35,494 nt of DNA from Ignavibacteriota bacterium (GCA_003142575.1 PLMS01000110.1:45443-80936); one strand, 5' to 3'; counted from the first letter of the stretch, positions 8,263-17,368 are shown. Notes: generated from the letters alone by a model not told the origin. Translations and numbers: made by a program.

Positions 8263-10113
8263 ATGAACCTGCATAACAAAAACCGCAAATTCGACAAAAT
8301 ATTTGTTTGGATTCAAGAATGCCTTGTTCTTGTGGCATGCTTCTTCTACTTGTATCTTTATGTTCACCCCATACTAATTCTTGAAGCGCTCCCGCCCGTC
8401 TTTTTATTCGACACCAACTTTTTCATTGGATTTCTGCAAATTCCCGGTGGAATGACTGATTGGCTTTCGGCGCTTATGATGCAATTCTGGTTTTCTGATT
8501 TTGTAATTGCGTTATTCTTAACATTCTGTTTTTGGATTATCACATTTTTGACAAGAAAATGGATAGAGACACAGACTGAAGGCCGACCGATCCACACAAT
8601 CCATCTCCTTCCAGCCGGTTTATTGCTCGTCCTCCACAGCCAGTATTATTTTCCCCTCAGCATCACGGTGGCATTGATTATCAACCTGGTAATTTTGAAT
8701 CTGTTCATTCGCTGGGCCCCCAAACATCAAGCCCTCCGAGCAGCGTCAGGTTTGATTGTTTCTGTTCTGTTGTTTTGGGTTACGGGGGGTGCCTTCCTGC
8801 TGTTTATGATTCTATGCGGAGTGAGCGATCTTTTTTACCGAAAACAGATTGCAATTGGTCTTCTCTTATTAATACTTTCACCTGTTCTGCCGTACGCAGC
8901 ATCCGCATCGATTTTTCTTGTTCCTCTCAAAGAGGCTTATCTTCACAACCTTGTTTTTGAAATCGTCACAAATTTTTGGATCAACACGTACTTCCTCCCT
9001 GCATTGTTTCTGATGATTCTGATCATCATATCGCTTGCGAAAGTTCCAGCAATCCGAAAACCTTTTAGGAAAATTACAAAGCTTGCATTCATCTGGAAAT
9101 GTGGCGCGGGGACGCTCCTTATTGCCGGTGTAACATTATTGTGGGGACAAAAATCTTACAACAGAACCGCACAATTTATCCTACAATTGAACCGGGATGT
9201 GAAAGAGAATCAATGGATGAACGTGTTAGAATTGGCTAAACATTGGCCGTCCGTGAAGCCATTGTTCTCATTTCAGACCAATATTGCATGTTATCAATCA
9301 GGGATACTGCTTGATAGAATGTTTGCCGTTCCGCAGCCACTCGGAACTCTCGGCCTATTGATGGACTTTGACTGGTGTTCGGCTTCCCCTGAGGCGACAA
9401 GCAACCTATATTGGATGTTGGGATTGATAACCGAATGTCAACACTGGACTCACGAAGCATTTGAACAGAAAGGTTCTACTCCAGCCCTTTTAAAACGGCT
9501 TGGTATGATTTATATGTTGAAGGGTGATACTGAAGCAGCCAAAAAATATTTTTTGAATTTGAAAAATATTCCTTTTCATGGAAAAACTGCTGAAGATCTC
9601 TTACGGCTTAATGAAAATCCCTCTGCATTAGCTCAAGACCCTGAGGTAAATTATTTTCGATCGCTCATGCCGGTACATAATATCGCATTAACAGGGAATT
9701 CATCTCTTTTACAATTGGAAATTCTGTTGAATCGGAATCCAAAGAATAAAATGGCGTTCGAATACATGATTGCTTACCATTTATTGACCGGAAATTTGCC
9801 GGAACTGATGAATCATATTCCGGATTTTCATGCTCTTGGCTATACGCAGCTGCCGATCCACGTTCAGGAAGCAATGTTAGTTTTTGCATCGCAGACGCCA
9901 AATTTCAATGTGAATATATTATACTCGATGGTTCTCCGGAACACGTACGAACGTTTTGTCGCATACCAACAAATTCTTCAGAAATATCGGGGGAACATAA
10001 GTGCCGCGAGACAGGAGTTGCAAAGTCAATTTGTTGATACCTATTGGTATTATCTGATGTACGTCAGACCTGGCTCACGGTCATCTGAGGAGCAACATGA
10101 ATATCCACACTAA
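8263..10113 (+). CDS. Polytopic inner-membrane protein resembling DUF6057
   Basis: The 616-residue protein has about eight hydrophobic helices in its first half (roughly 17-34, 79-97, 114-128, 133-149, 160-185, 196-220, 242-259, 280-294). The second half (300-616) is soluble and helical, with TPR-like character around residues 410-440 (GMIYMLKGDTEAAKKYF). From memory it resembles the uncharacterised DUF6057 membrane family of Bacteroidota; I could not verify this. No catalytic motif is evident. Its last 17 bases overlap the start of the haem-motif lipoprotein gene, so the two are translationally coupled. A joint role at the cell envelope is likely but its nature is unknown. Upstream AAGAAG is a weak ribosome site. 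Confidence 0.75.
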   Translation: MNLHNKNRKFDKIFVWIQECLVLVACFFYLYLYVHPILILEALPPVFLFDTNFFIGFLQIPGGMTDWLSALMMQFWFSDFVIALFLTFCFWIITFLTRKWIETQTEGRPIHTIHLLPAGLLLVLHSQYYFPLSITVALIINLVILNLFIRWAPKHQALRAASGLIVSVLLFWVTGGAFLLFMILCGVSDLFYRKQIAIGLLLLILSPVLPYAASASIFLVPLKEAYLHNLVFEIVTNFWINTYFLPALFLMILIIISLAKVPAIRKPFRKITKLAFIWKCGAGTLLIAGVTLLWGQKSYNRTAQFILQLNRDVKENQWMNVLELAKHWPSVKPLFSFQTNIACYQSGILLDRMFAVPQPLGTLGLLMDFDWCSASPEATSNLYWMLGLITECQHWTHEAFEQKGSTPALLKRLGMIYMLKGDTEAAKKYFLNLKNIPFHGKTAEDLLRLNENPSALAQDPEVNYFRSLMPVHNIALTGNSSLLQLEILLNRNPKNKMAFEYMIAYHLLTGNLPELMNHIPDFHALGYTQLPIHVQEAMLVFASQTPNFNVNILYSMVLRNTYERFVAYQQILQKYRGNISAARQELQSQFVDTYWYYLMYVRPGSRSSEEQHEYPH

Positions 10114-11680
10114 TATCAAAGCGGCAATTTTCTGGAGTTTGTATATTCTGGTTCTCGTTCTTTGTACGGGGTGTTCGAAACCGGAGAAGAGAGCAGATGT
10201 CCAATCTCTCGGCAAGCCTGCGAGCCTTCATCCGGATTATAGCGGAATTGTCGTCCCACCGAATATCGCTCCATTGAATTTTTTCATTAAAGACACCGGC
10301 GAAGAGTTTATTGTTCTCATTCATTCTAAACATGGCGATCCCATTCGGATCCACAGTGTTTCAGGGACCATTCAGATTCCAATGAATTCATGGAAACACC
10401 TGCTCGCAGAAAATCTGGGTGAGCAATTGATCTATAATATTTTTGTGAAAAACCAGGCCGGTCAATGGTCCCGGTTCGACTCCGTGGTGAACCAAATCGC
10501 AAACGAGAACATCGACAGTTACTTGGCGTATAGGAAAATCGGGCCATTGTTCAACCAATGGAAGAAAATGGGTATTTTTGAGCGCTCCCTTGAAAGTTAT
10601 GACGAACAACCGGTGATGTTCAACCAGCTTACAACATCACAAAATTGCATGAACTGTCATAACTTCCTGCAGAACAAAACGGATCGCTGGCTTATGCACA
10701 CGCGTTTTGGTCCGGGAACATCCATGCTCTTAACGATTAATGGTATAGTAAAAAAGATCGACACGCGGACTCTGTTTAACAAGGGACCCGGCGGATATCC
10801 TGCCTGGCACCCATCCGGCGAGCTGATTGCGTTTTCGGTAGGTCCGCCGCTGCAGTTCTTCCACACAACAGGTGAAACCCGTGACGAGCTTGACCGCTCC
10901 CTGGATATTATTCTCTATGATATTCGAACGAATACAGTGACCACCATTCCACAAATATCGAGCAAAGAACGAGTTGAAGTATGGCCGGCCTGGACACCGG
11001 ATGGCCGGTACCTCTATTTTTGCAGCGCCCCGAAAGTTCAAACATTTTATAAGAAAACCAAAACGGGCGAAGACACTTTGTTGTACGATAAAATTCAATA
11101 TGATCTCATGCGTATTTCGTACAATCATCAAAATGGAACCTGGGGAGAACTTGAAACCGTTGTCTCTTCGAAAGAACTTGGATTGAGTATTGCCGAACCC
11201 AAGGTATCGCCCGATGGCCGGTTCCTTGTCTTCACCGCATCTCAATACGGTTCGTTCCCTATTTTTCATTCCAGCGCTGATTTGTATTTGCTCAATTTAA
11301 CAAATGGCCGGCGGGAGAAGTTAGCCTTGAACAGCGATCGAGCCGAAGGGTATCATTCCTGGTCGAGTAATAGCCGATGGCTTGCATTTTCGAGCAAACG
11401 AGATGACACCCAATTCACCAGATTATATATCAGTCATATTGATTTATTGGGAAACGCTTCGAAGGCGTTTATCCTTCCACAGAAGGATCCTTTGTTTTAT
11501 GACTCGTATCTAGAGATATACAATGTACCGGAATTAATTAAAGAACCTGTCCGAGTAAGTCCGCAAACACTGGCTACGGCTGCTTACTCCGATGCAACTC
11601 CTGCGAAATTAGATTCGCTTGTGATCCAGCGATTGAGCGCCGAAAAGACAACATCTTCTCAGAGCGAACCTAGCCGCTAA
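10097..11680 (+). CDS. Lipoprotein with CxxCH haem motif and TolB-like beta-propeller repeats
   Basis: The 527-residue protein starts inside the preceding gene behind GAGGAG (10087-10092). A lipoprotein signal ends in L-C-T-G-C, giving lipidated Cys26. A beta-rich domain (about 45-130) is followed by a single C-M-N-C-H motif (Cys184, Cys187, His188), the c-type haem attachment signature. From about residue 220 there are PD40/TolB-type propeller blades: YPAWHPSGELIAF, VWPAWTPDGRYLYF, EPKVSPDGRFLVF and YHSWSSNSRWLAF. The protein should be membrane-anchored in the periplasm or on the outer membrane. Genes of this type in Bacteroidota carry the same NCxNCH block preceded by a Y-D/F-D-E segment (from memory). 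Function is unknown; redox sensing or binding of a polymer by the propeller are both possible. No cytochrome c maturation gene is in view. Confidence 0.8.
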   Translation: MNIHTNIKAAIFWSLYILVLVLCTGCSKPEKRADVQSLGKPASLHPDYSGIVVPPNIAPLNFFIKDTGEEFIVLIHSKHGDPIRIHSVSGTIQIPMNSWKHLLAENLGEQLIYNIFVKNQAGQWSRFDSVVNQIANENIDSYLAYRKIGPLFNQWKKMGIFERSLESYDEQPVMFNQLTTSQNCMNCHNFLQNKTDRWLMHTRFGPGTSMLLTINGIVKKIDTRTLFNKGPGGYPAWHPSGELIAFSVGPPLQFFHTTGETRDELDRSLDIILYDIRTNTVTTIPQISSKERVEVWPAWTPDGRYLYFCSAPKVQTFYKKTKTGEDTLLYDKIQYDLMRISYNHQNGTWGELETVVSSKELGLSIAEPKVSPDGRFLVFTASQYGSFPIFHSSADLYLLNLTNGRREKLALNSDRAEGYHSWSSNSRWLAFSSKRDDTQFTRLYISHIDLLGNASKAFILPQKDPLFYDSYLEIYNVPELIKEPVRVSPQTLATAAYSDATPAKLDSLVIQRLSAEKTTSSQSEPSR

Positions 11681-11693
11681 CCCTTGGAACTTA

Positions 11694-12890
11694 ATGATTA
11701 AACGTGCAATCGAAATATTTCCCTCCTTTAAAATATTTACAACATCGCTTCAAAACCAGCTGTATATCACGGCATCAGTGACCCGGCACGAGACAGATGC
11801 CGAACGAACTGCAGAAGAAATGTATAACAAGATCGCCGATCTCTTATCCAATTCTTCGAGCCAAATTATCCTTGAACGGTGTTTCGGTAATATCGATTTT
11901 CAAACTAGCCTTCTCAAAAAACGAAATCACGCATTTCGCACCCATTCAATAGAAACGAATACTCCGGTAACGTATGTGGAGGGAGCATCGTGCTATGAAT
12001 GCAAATTTTCTGGAGTCCAGATCAGGGCATTGAAGGCGGCACCGGAAACCCGGATCCGGACAATTATGGACGAAGGAATTTCCAAAGGACGTGCGTGGAA
12101 TACCGATGGTTCTACATTCTTCCTTCTTCATGATATTAACGGGGGGAAATCGCACAATGGCGAGCATCGGGATCGAAAGACTCAATCCGAAATTATGTTT
12201 CGTCAAGCTGAAAAGATACTCCGCGCTGAAGGGGCTGCATATCAGGATGTGGTTCGGACATGGATATATATTTCGAATATCTTAGATTGGTACGACGATT
12301 TTAATGCCGCGAGGAACAAGTTCTTTTCAGAGTATGGGATCATCGGGAACGGGAAATCTCAGAGTCAGGCAGAACAGATATATCTTCCCGCGAGTACCGG
12401 GATCGAGGGCAGAAGTCCTTCGAATCTTCCCACGACGATGGATGTCTTCGCAGTTCATCGCTCGCCGGAAAGTACCATTCAAATCCATCCCCTCTACGGC
12501 ACCAAACAACGTTCCCCGCTTCGTTACGGTTCGGCATTCTCGCGTGCGGTGGTGATCAAAGATTCTGAAAGTAAACTGATTCTCGTATCAGGCACTGCTT
12601 CTATCGATGAACAGGGAAACAGTGTCTTTATTGGTGATCCGGAGGCTCAAATCCGTCACACCCTGCAAGTGATTTCTTCATTGATCGCAGAAGAAGGTGC
12701 AACGCTTCAGGACCTTTGCGAGACAACACTCTTCCTCAAACGACGACAGGATATGGCGGTCTATCAATCGATAGCCGAAGAACTTGGGATGACGAATATC
12801 CCTTCCGTCAATGTCGTGGCAGATGTCTGCAGAAGTGAATTGTTGTTTGAACTCGACGCTGCTTTTATTCTATCGAAAGAAAAACCGTAA
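11694..12890 (+). CDS. Tandem Rid (YjgF/YER057c)-fold protein
   Basis: The 398-residue protein begins 13 bases after the lipoprotein stop and is probably the third gene of that operon. The C-terminal domain (about 280-398) is Rid-like: LVSGTASIDEQG, QIRHTLQVISSLI, LQDLCETTLFL, NIPSVNVV, and an Arg in VCRSELLFELDA at the place of the RidA substrate-binding Arg. A second, more diverged Rid-like half (about 90-210) contains the segment RTWIYISNILDWYDDFNAARN. Two Rid domains in one chain also occur in FkbO/Hyg5-type chorismatases, so a chorismate-related activity is an alternative to imine deamination. No signal peptide is seen, so it is cytoplasmic, in contrast to its two envelope neighbours. 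Confidence 0.8.
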   Translation: MIKRAIEIFPSFKIFTTSLQNQLYITASVTRHETDAERTAEEMYNKIADLLSNSSSQIILERCFGNIDFQTSLLKKRNHAFRTHSIETNTPVTYVEGASCYECKFSGVQIRALKAAPETRIRTIMDEGISKGRAWNTDGSTFFLLHDINGGKSHNGEHRDRKTQSEIMFRQAEKILRAEGAAYQDVVRTWIYISNILDWYDDFNAARNKFFSEYGIIGNGKSQSQAEQIYLPASTGIEGRSPSNLPTTMDVFAVHRSPESTIQIHPLYGTKQRSPLRYGSAFSRAVVIKDSESKLILVSGTASIDEQGNSVFIGDPEAQIRHTLQVISSLIAEEGATLQDLCETTLFLKRRQDMAVYQSIAEELGMTNIPSVNVVADVCRSELLFELDAAFILSKEKP

Positions 12891-13098
12891 ATTGTTCCGA
12901 TACGATTGATTGTTCTTATTTTTTCTCTCGATAAATCATGATAAAGCTGATTCACTTCGATGTGATCCTCGGCGCGGCATAACAGTTAACAATCGGTTTT
13001 CCCGATTCATCCTCTTATTCACAATTGACAACTATTTCCACTTCACTGGGTCGTGCGCCGACATTGTTGAGCGCGTCGATTCGTTCGATGTTGTTTCG

Positions 13099-14550
13099 CT
13101 ATTTCAACCCAAGTTCTTTACACATACGATAGAAATTAGAAGGTGCAATGCCGAGCTTGTCGGCGGCGTTGGCATCGGAACTCGAAATACTCCAGACATA
13201 TTTAAAGTATTTCAGCCGAAAATTCTTTTCCATCTCCCGTAACTTCAGCACCTGACCCGTATACAGTTCTTCAAATGATGAATCCTTTGAGAGAGGGGAA
13301 TTCTTGAGGATCATCGGGTTGCTTACTTCTTTCACTCCAATATGATCGGCATTATTGAGAACGAGACGCTGAACGACATTGCGGAGCTCACGTACATTCC
13401 CGGGCCATTTGTAATTCATGAGGATCTCCAAGGCTTTGGGGTCAACCGTTGGAGCAGGAATTCCCATATCGTTGCTGAAGTACTCCAGGAAATGATTGAA
13501 GAGAAGTATAATATCTTCTCCCCGCTGCCGGAGCGGGACAACATCAATGGGGATGACATTGAGACGATAAAAGAGATTTTCACGGAATCGGCCTTCGCTG
13601 ACTTCGGCCGCGAGATTTTTATTCGTCGCCGTAATCACCCGCACGTTGACCGACATGCTGCCGGTCCTGCCGATCTTTTCAATTTCTCATTCCTGAATCA
13701 CCCGCAGTAGTTTCCCCTGTGCCGATAACGGTAATTCGGAAACTTCATCGAGGAAAATGGTGCCGTTGTTCGCGATCTCAAACAAACCGGATTTTGTCGC
13801 AATGGCCCTCGTAAACGATCCTTTTTCATGTCCTAACAATTCGCTCTCCACCAGTTCTTGGGGGATACTTCCACAGTTGATGGGAATGAATTTTTCATAG
13901 CGGCGCTTGCTTTTCAAATGTGCATTCCAGGCGACGAGCTCTTTTCCAGTACTGGATCCCCCGGTAATCAGAATATTCGCATCGCTTTTTGCATACTTCT
14001 CAATTGCCTCCCGCAGCTGTTGTATCGGTTTTGATTCTCCGATAATTTTCTTTGACTCAAGCATGCTTTCTATACTCTGCAGCAGCCTCTTATCGGATTT
14101 CGACTTTTGCTTTTCCAGCCGTTTCTTTTCACACGCGTTCACAATACTCAAAATAAAATCTGTCGGCTGGTAGATGTATTCTTCTATATCGCCGGGATAT
14201 TTTGTACAGTACCAAATTGCGCCGGCTTTTATGAGGTTGTTCGCAAATTCAAAATCTGTCGTATTGGTCTCCATTTTCGTAATAACGATGATCTGAATAA
14301 ACGGATCCATCTCTTTTATTTTCCTAATCAATTCCTCCCCCCGCAGTCCACCGGATATCTGGTAGTCGAGAATGATAACATCGTAATTATCCGGTTTACG
14401 CTGCAGCTCTTCCAACGCTGCACGCCCGTTCGATAGAACATTTTCTACCTGAATTTTTGTGGATGAAAGGTTAACGGTATTTTTCACCCGAGAGACATCA
14501 AAGTCCTCGTCGTCAACCACCATCACCTTAATAATATTCGTCGTAATCAT
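13099..14550 (-). pseudogene. Sigma-54-type response regulator (copy 2), broken by in-frame TGA
   Basis: This is a colinear copy of the regulator at 5511-6962, starting at the ATG overlapping the kinase stop (ATGA, 14547-14550). Codon 288, a Gly (GGG) in copy 1, is TGA here (13687-13689), while the reading frame continues unchanged on both sides. The upstream piece (287 residues) keeps the receiver and half of the AAA+ domain; the downstream piece (to 13099) keeps the arginine-finger region and the Fis-like helix-turn-helix. Other damage fits relaxed selection: the sigma-54 contact loop GAFTGA is GSFTRA, and the P-loop reads GGSSTGKE instead of GASGTGKE. A full-length activator cannot be made without read-through. 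A short receiver-plus-partial-AAA protein might still be translated. Confidence 0.9.
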
Positions 14551-15333
14551 AAGACCTCTGTATTTCTCATCACTATGGTAAACCGGCAACCCGTCGGTTC
14601 CAGATTTTCAACATCGAGCTGCCAACCGCACTTACCGACTGCAAGTTGATGCGCTATATAGCATCCATACCCGGAATGCGACTCGATAACTTTTTTCGTG
14701 GTTTCATGTTCAAGGAACAATTTTTTTACACCCTTTTGACCGATCTCTAATAGTTCCGGAACAATCCCTATTCCATTATCGGATATATAGATATACGAAA
14801 TATTGTCTTCACAATCGTACTTCGTTTGAATCTTGATCGTGACAAAATTTATTCCGCAATGATCGATGCTGTTCTGGATAAGCGGCTCAAGTATTTCCCA
14901 GACTGTGAATTCATTGACACGAATAAAAGGCAGAGAACGATCCAGATCAATTTTCAGCTCAAACATTTCATTCTTACTCGAAACCCGCAAAAAGACATTA
15001 TCGACGATAAATTCAATAACTGAATTCACATCGGTATGGAACATTGGATTCACAATCGTGTTAATATCCTGATCGTACCATTTCATATCATAAATAATTC
15101 TTGAAATGAAATTTGAATACATGTGCACCCTTTTCTTCAATTCATTGAGATTACGGGCATTCATCTTTTTTACATCGTCTTTAATGAAACCCATAATTTT
15201 TTCGGCCTTGTGGTGCGTATGGTAAATACGTTTCGTAAACAGGGACTCTTTTTCAAGACGAATTTGTTTTTCGAGATTTTGTTCATGCTCGATAAACAAT
15301 TCTTCCTGCACTTTATTCCGCTCGCGGACAGTG
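13099..15333 (-). repeat. Direct duplicate, copy 2 of the 2235-base kinase/regulator segment
   Basis: This pairs base for base with 5511-7745 at an offset of 7588. The shared segment begins at the regulator stop codon and ends inside the kinase gene just after its second membrane helix. The remainder of the kinase and the binding-protein gene exist only beside this copy. Confidence 0.9.
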
Positions 15334-16061
15334 TTGGACGATACAACGAATATTGCAAGCAACCCGACGAGCATGAGTGCTGAAGATATGAGAGAGACCT
15401 TGTCGAAACTCGATTGTATTTCTGAAGTAAGAAAAGAAAAATCCGGCGTAATCCGCATATAGAGGACGCCGATGTATTCACCGTCAGGGACAAACGGAAC
15501 AATAACATCAAATGTTTTTTGATTCGAAACCGAGCTCAAGATTTTTTCGCTCCGCCTCATTTCATTACTAACAGAAAGGAAATATTGGGCGCCGCCATGA
15601 TGCTCCGTCGTTGCCCCGCCATCGTAAGGAATAAGCGTACCATTGAAATATCCTAAAAGTTTCTGACCGCTATCGATAATATAGAGTTGGTGATTTTTCA
15701 TAAGAATAAGGCAAATATCGTCGACACTTCGGTGGATAAGTTGTTGTTTAAAAATCACATTCATCGAATTGGCTATACTTACCTCGGTTGTATCTTGATG
15801 TGCGCGCAATCGCTGCTGTTGTTCGAACAGCAGTTCCGCATTGGTCGTCGTTACCAGTGCAAGGCGTTCTGCATAATATTTTTGAAACCAGCTTTGCGTG
15901 TCCTTTAAAAAATTACTCAACGTGTCTTTCTGAAAGAAGATGAGAAAAATCTGAAAGGAAATTAAAATCATAAAAATAACGATAATATGCCGTATCCCGA
16001 AACGATAGGGGGACAGCGTTCTTTTAAATTCTTCGGGTATTTTGCTCTTCCTTTGCGACAT
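14547..16061 (-). CDS. Membrane histidine kinase with periplasmic sensor domain (copy 2, full length)
   Basis: The 504-residue kinase has TM1 (about 24-44), a periplasmic domain (about 45-221) and TM2 (about 222-241). A coiled linker leads to a dimerisation/phospho-acceptor region with His281, His283 and His284 (YHTHHKAEKIM), which is not a standard HELRTP-type H-box. The ATPase domain has N-box Asn397 (EPLIQNSIDH), G1 DNGIGI (428-433) and G2 SGYGCYIAHQL (462-472). The ribosome site GGAAGG lies within the last codons of the upstream solute-binding protein gene and the gap is two bases, so the two are made together. Its stop overlaps the start of regulator copy 2, which is broken; the nearly identical receiver of copy 1 is the likely working partner. 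The sensed signal is probably a sugar delivered by the binding protein. Confidence 0.92.
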   Translation of the reverse strand: MSQRKSKIPEEFKRTLSPYRFGIRHIIVIFMILISFQIFLIFFQKDTLSNFLKDTQSWFQKYYAERLALVTTTNAELLFEQQQRLRAHQDTTEVSIANSMNVIFKQQLIHRSVDDICLILMKNHQLYIIDSGQKLLGYFNGTLIPYDGGATTEHHGGAQYFLSVSNEMRRSEKILSSVSNQKTFDVIVPFVPDGEYIGVLYMRITPDFSFLTSEIQSSFDKVSLISSALMLVGLLAIFVVSSNTVRERNKVQEELFIEHEQNLEKQIRLEKESLFTKRIYHTHHKAEKIMGFIKDDVKKMNARNLNELKKRVHMYSNFISRIIYDMKWYDQDINTIVNPMFHTDVNSVIEFIVDNVFLRVSSKNEMFELKIDLDRSLPFIRVNEFTVWEILEPLIQNSIDHCGINFVTIKIQTKYDCEDNISYIYISDNGIGIVPELLEIGQKGVKKLFLEHETTKKVIESHSGYGCYIAHQLAVGKCGWQLDVENLEPTGCRFTIVMRNTEVL

Positions 16062-16063
16062 AC

Positions 16064-17368
16064 CTACCTTCCTGTCGTCAAATTCTTTTCTGATTCAATT
16101 GCAGCCTGAACACGGCGAAGAGCTTCGTTTACAGGGATGTCACCCTTGATGGCAAGTGCAAAATAACGGGCCATGATCTTCGAGTACTTTGTATAATTTT
16201 CCTGGAGTGGTCGATGCACTCCGCATTTTAACAATTCTTTGCTTTCTCGAATTTCGGGATATCTGTTCAGATAGGTCGAATCATCATAGAATGCCTTTAT
16301 CACGGGATAAAAACCGCCGGTTCTGTAAAAAACTTCCTGCGCCTCATTACTCAATAGGTATTTAACGAAATCGATCACCGCGCCCTTTTTTGTACTCGCC
16401 TTTGAAACCATAAGATTCCACCCTCCAAAAAGAGAAGTAGGCGTACCGCCATCCGGAAACGGTAAGAGTGTTTTTCTTAACCTGCTTTGTTTGAATGTAT
16501 CTATGGGAACATAGGAAAAGTCTTTGTCATAACTTGTCCAGCCGCGAAGGAATAAACCGTCATGGCGTATAAAATATTCATAACTTGGCGTATCGGTAAA
16601 GTCGCTCACGTCAGGCGGCGTAGCCTTGTCGCGATGCACCAAATCCACTAAAAGCTGCAAAGCCCTCTTCGCTTCCGGCGTATCGAAACGAAAGCCGATT
16701 GTTTCAAAGTATTGAGGTTTGAGACTTAAAAGTATTTCGATATAACTGCAAATCATTCCCTCATAATCCGCTGCCGGATAAATAAAATAAGGACCATGCC
16801 AATTAAATCGTTTTTGATACGATAAAAATTTTGACCAGGTTATTCCGCGGGACAGTTCGTTCATCAACCGTTTGCCGCCGGGCAGTTTTTTTAGCAAATC
16901 TTCCCGATAATACATGACGCCCTGCACAAGAAAAAGCGGAACGGCCACCAGTTCCCCTTCGTGATAACACGTTCGCAATGCAGGTTCAATGAGCCTGTCT
17001 CGCTCAGCAACGGTGAAATATTTGCCAAGCGGTTCGCACCATTTAGTAAAACGATGAACCCAGATGAGGTCTACGGCAAGTAAATCGATCGCATCATCTT
17101 CACCCCGAAGAGAACGGGCAAGAATTTCCTTCCGCGTGTCTGTACTAAAATCCGACATCGGGAAATCGATCGGCACAACTTTGATCGATCCGGCATGTGT
17201 CGCATTATATCGGTCAATCAAAATGCGATGCGCTTCTGTTAACCGTTCCGCAAAATAGATCTCAATCTCTTTTTTTTGCGGGCGATTCGGGTAAACATAA
17301 TATATTGCCACATAGAGCACTATGATAGCACTAAAGAGACTGACTCCCCATATTTGCTTCGCATTCAT
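16064..17368 (-). CDS. Membrane-anchored family 1 sugar-binding protein, probable sensor partner
   Basis: The 434-residue protein has an uncleaved-looking N-terminal helix (about 7-27) and then an extracellular solute-binding fold of family 1. Recognisable blocks are IDLLAVDLIWVHRF, GELVAVPLFLVQGVMYYREDLL and TSLFGGWNLMVSK. Such proteins usually serve ABC sugar importers, but no permease or ATPase gene is in the window. It is instead fused into an operon with a histidine kinase (two-base gap) and a sigma-54-type regulator. The arrangement suggests that it binds an oligosaccharide in the periplasm and presents it to the kinase sensor domain. The ligand is unknown; mannan oligomers are the guess from context. 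Confidence 0.85.
   Translation of the reverse strand: MNAKQIWGVSLFSAIIVLYVAIYYVYPNRPQKKEIEIYFAERLTEAHRILIDRYNATHAGSIKVVPIDFPMSDFSTDTRKEILARSLRGEDDAIDLLAVDLIWVHRFTKWCEPLGKYFTVAERDRLIEPALRTCYHEGELVAVPLFLVQGVMYYREDLLKKLPGGKRLMNELSRGITWSKFLSYQKRFNWHGPYFIYPAADYEGMICSYIEILLSLKPQYFETIGFRFDTPEAKRALQLLVDLVHRDKATPPDVSDFTDTPSYEYFIRHDGLFLRGWTSYDKDFSYVPIDTFKQSRLRKTLLPFPDGGTPTSLFGGWNLMVSKASTKKGAVIDFVKYLLSNEAQEVFYRTGGFYPVIKAFYDDSTYLNRYPEIRESKELLKCGVHRPLQENYTKYSKIMARYFALAIKGDIPVNEALRRVQAAIESEKNLTTGR

Noticed and set aside
8017-8367. 116-residue minus-strand ORF upstream of the membrane protein
   Set aside because: It overlaps the start of a well-supported gene on the other strand and has no family features or clear start signal.
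10730-11269. 179-residue minus-strand ORF inside the haem-motif lipoprotein gene
   Set aside because: It is antisense to the propeller repeats and has no independent signals.
12891-13098. Gene or terminator in the gap after the Rid gene
   Set aside because: The convergent 208-base gap has no hairpin with a U-tract and no credible frame; the plus-strand ORF starting at 12910 runs into the regulator remnant.
13687-13689. TGA read as glycine (alternative genetic code) or selenocysteine
   Set aside because: The same window ends real genes with TGA (epimerase 17688, both kinases), the second in-frame TGA (29693) falls at a non-Gly, non-Cys position, and no selenocysteine element is apparent.
16064-17368. 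ABC sugar transporter operon
   Set aside because: Only the binding protein is present; its neighbours are a kinase and a regulator, and it appears membrane-anchored.
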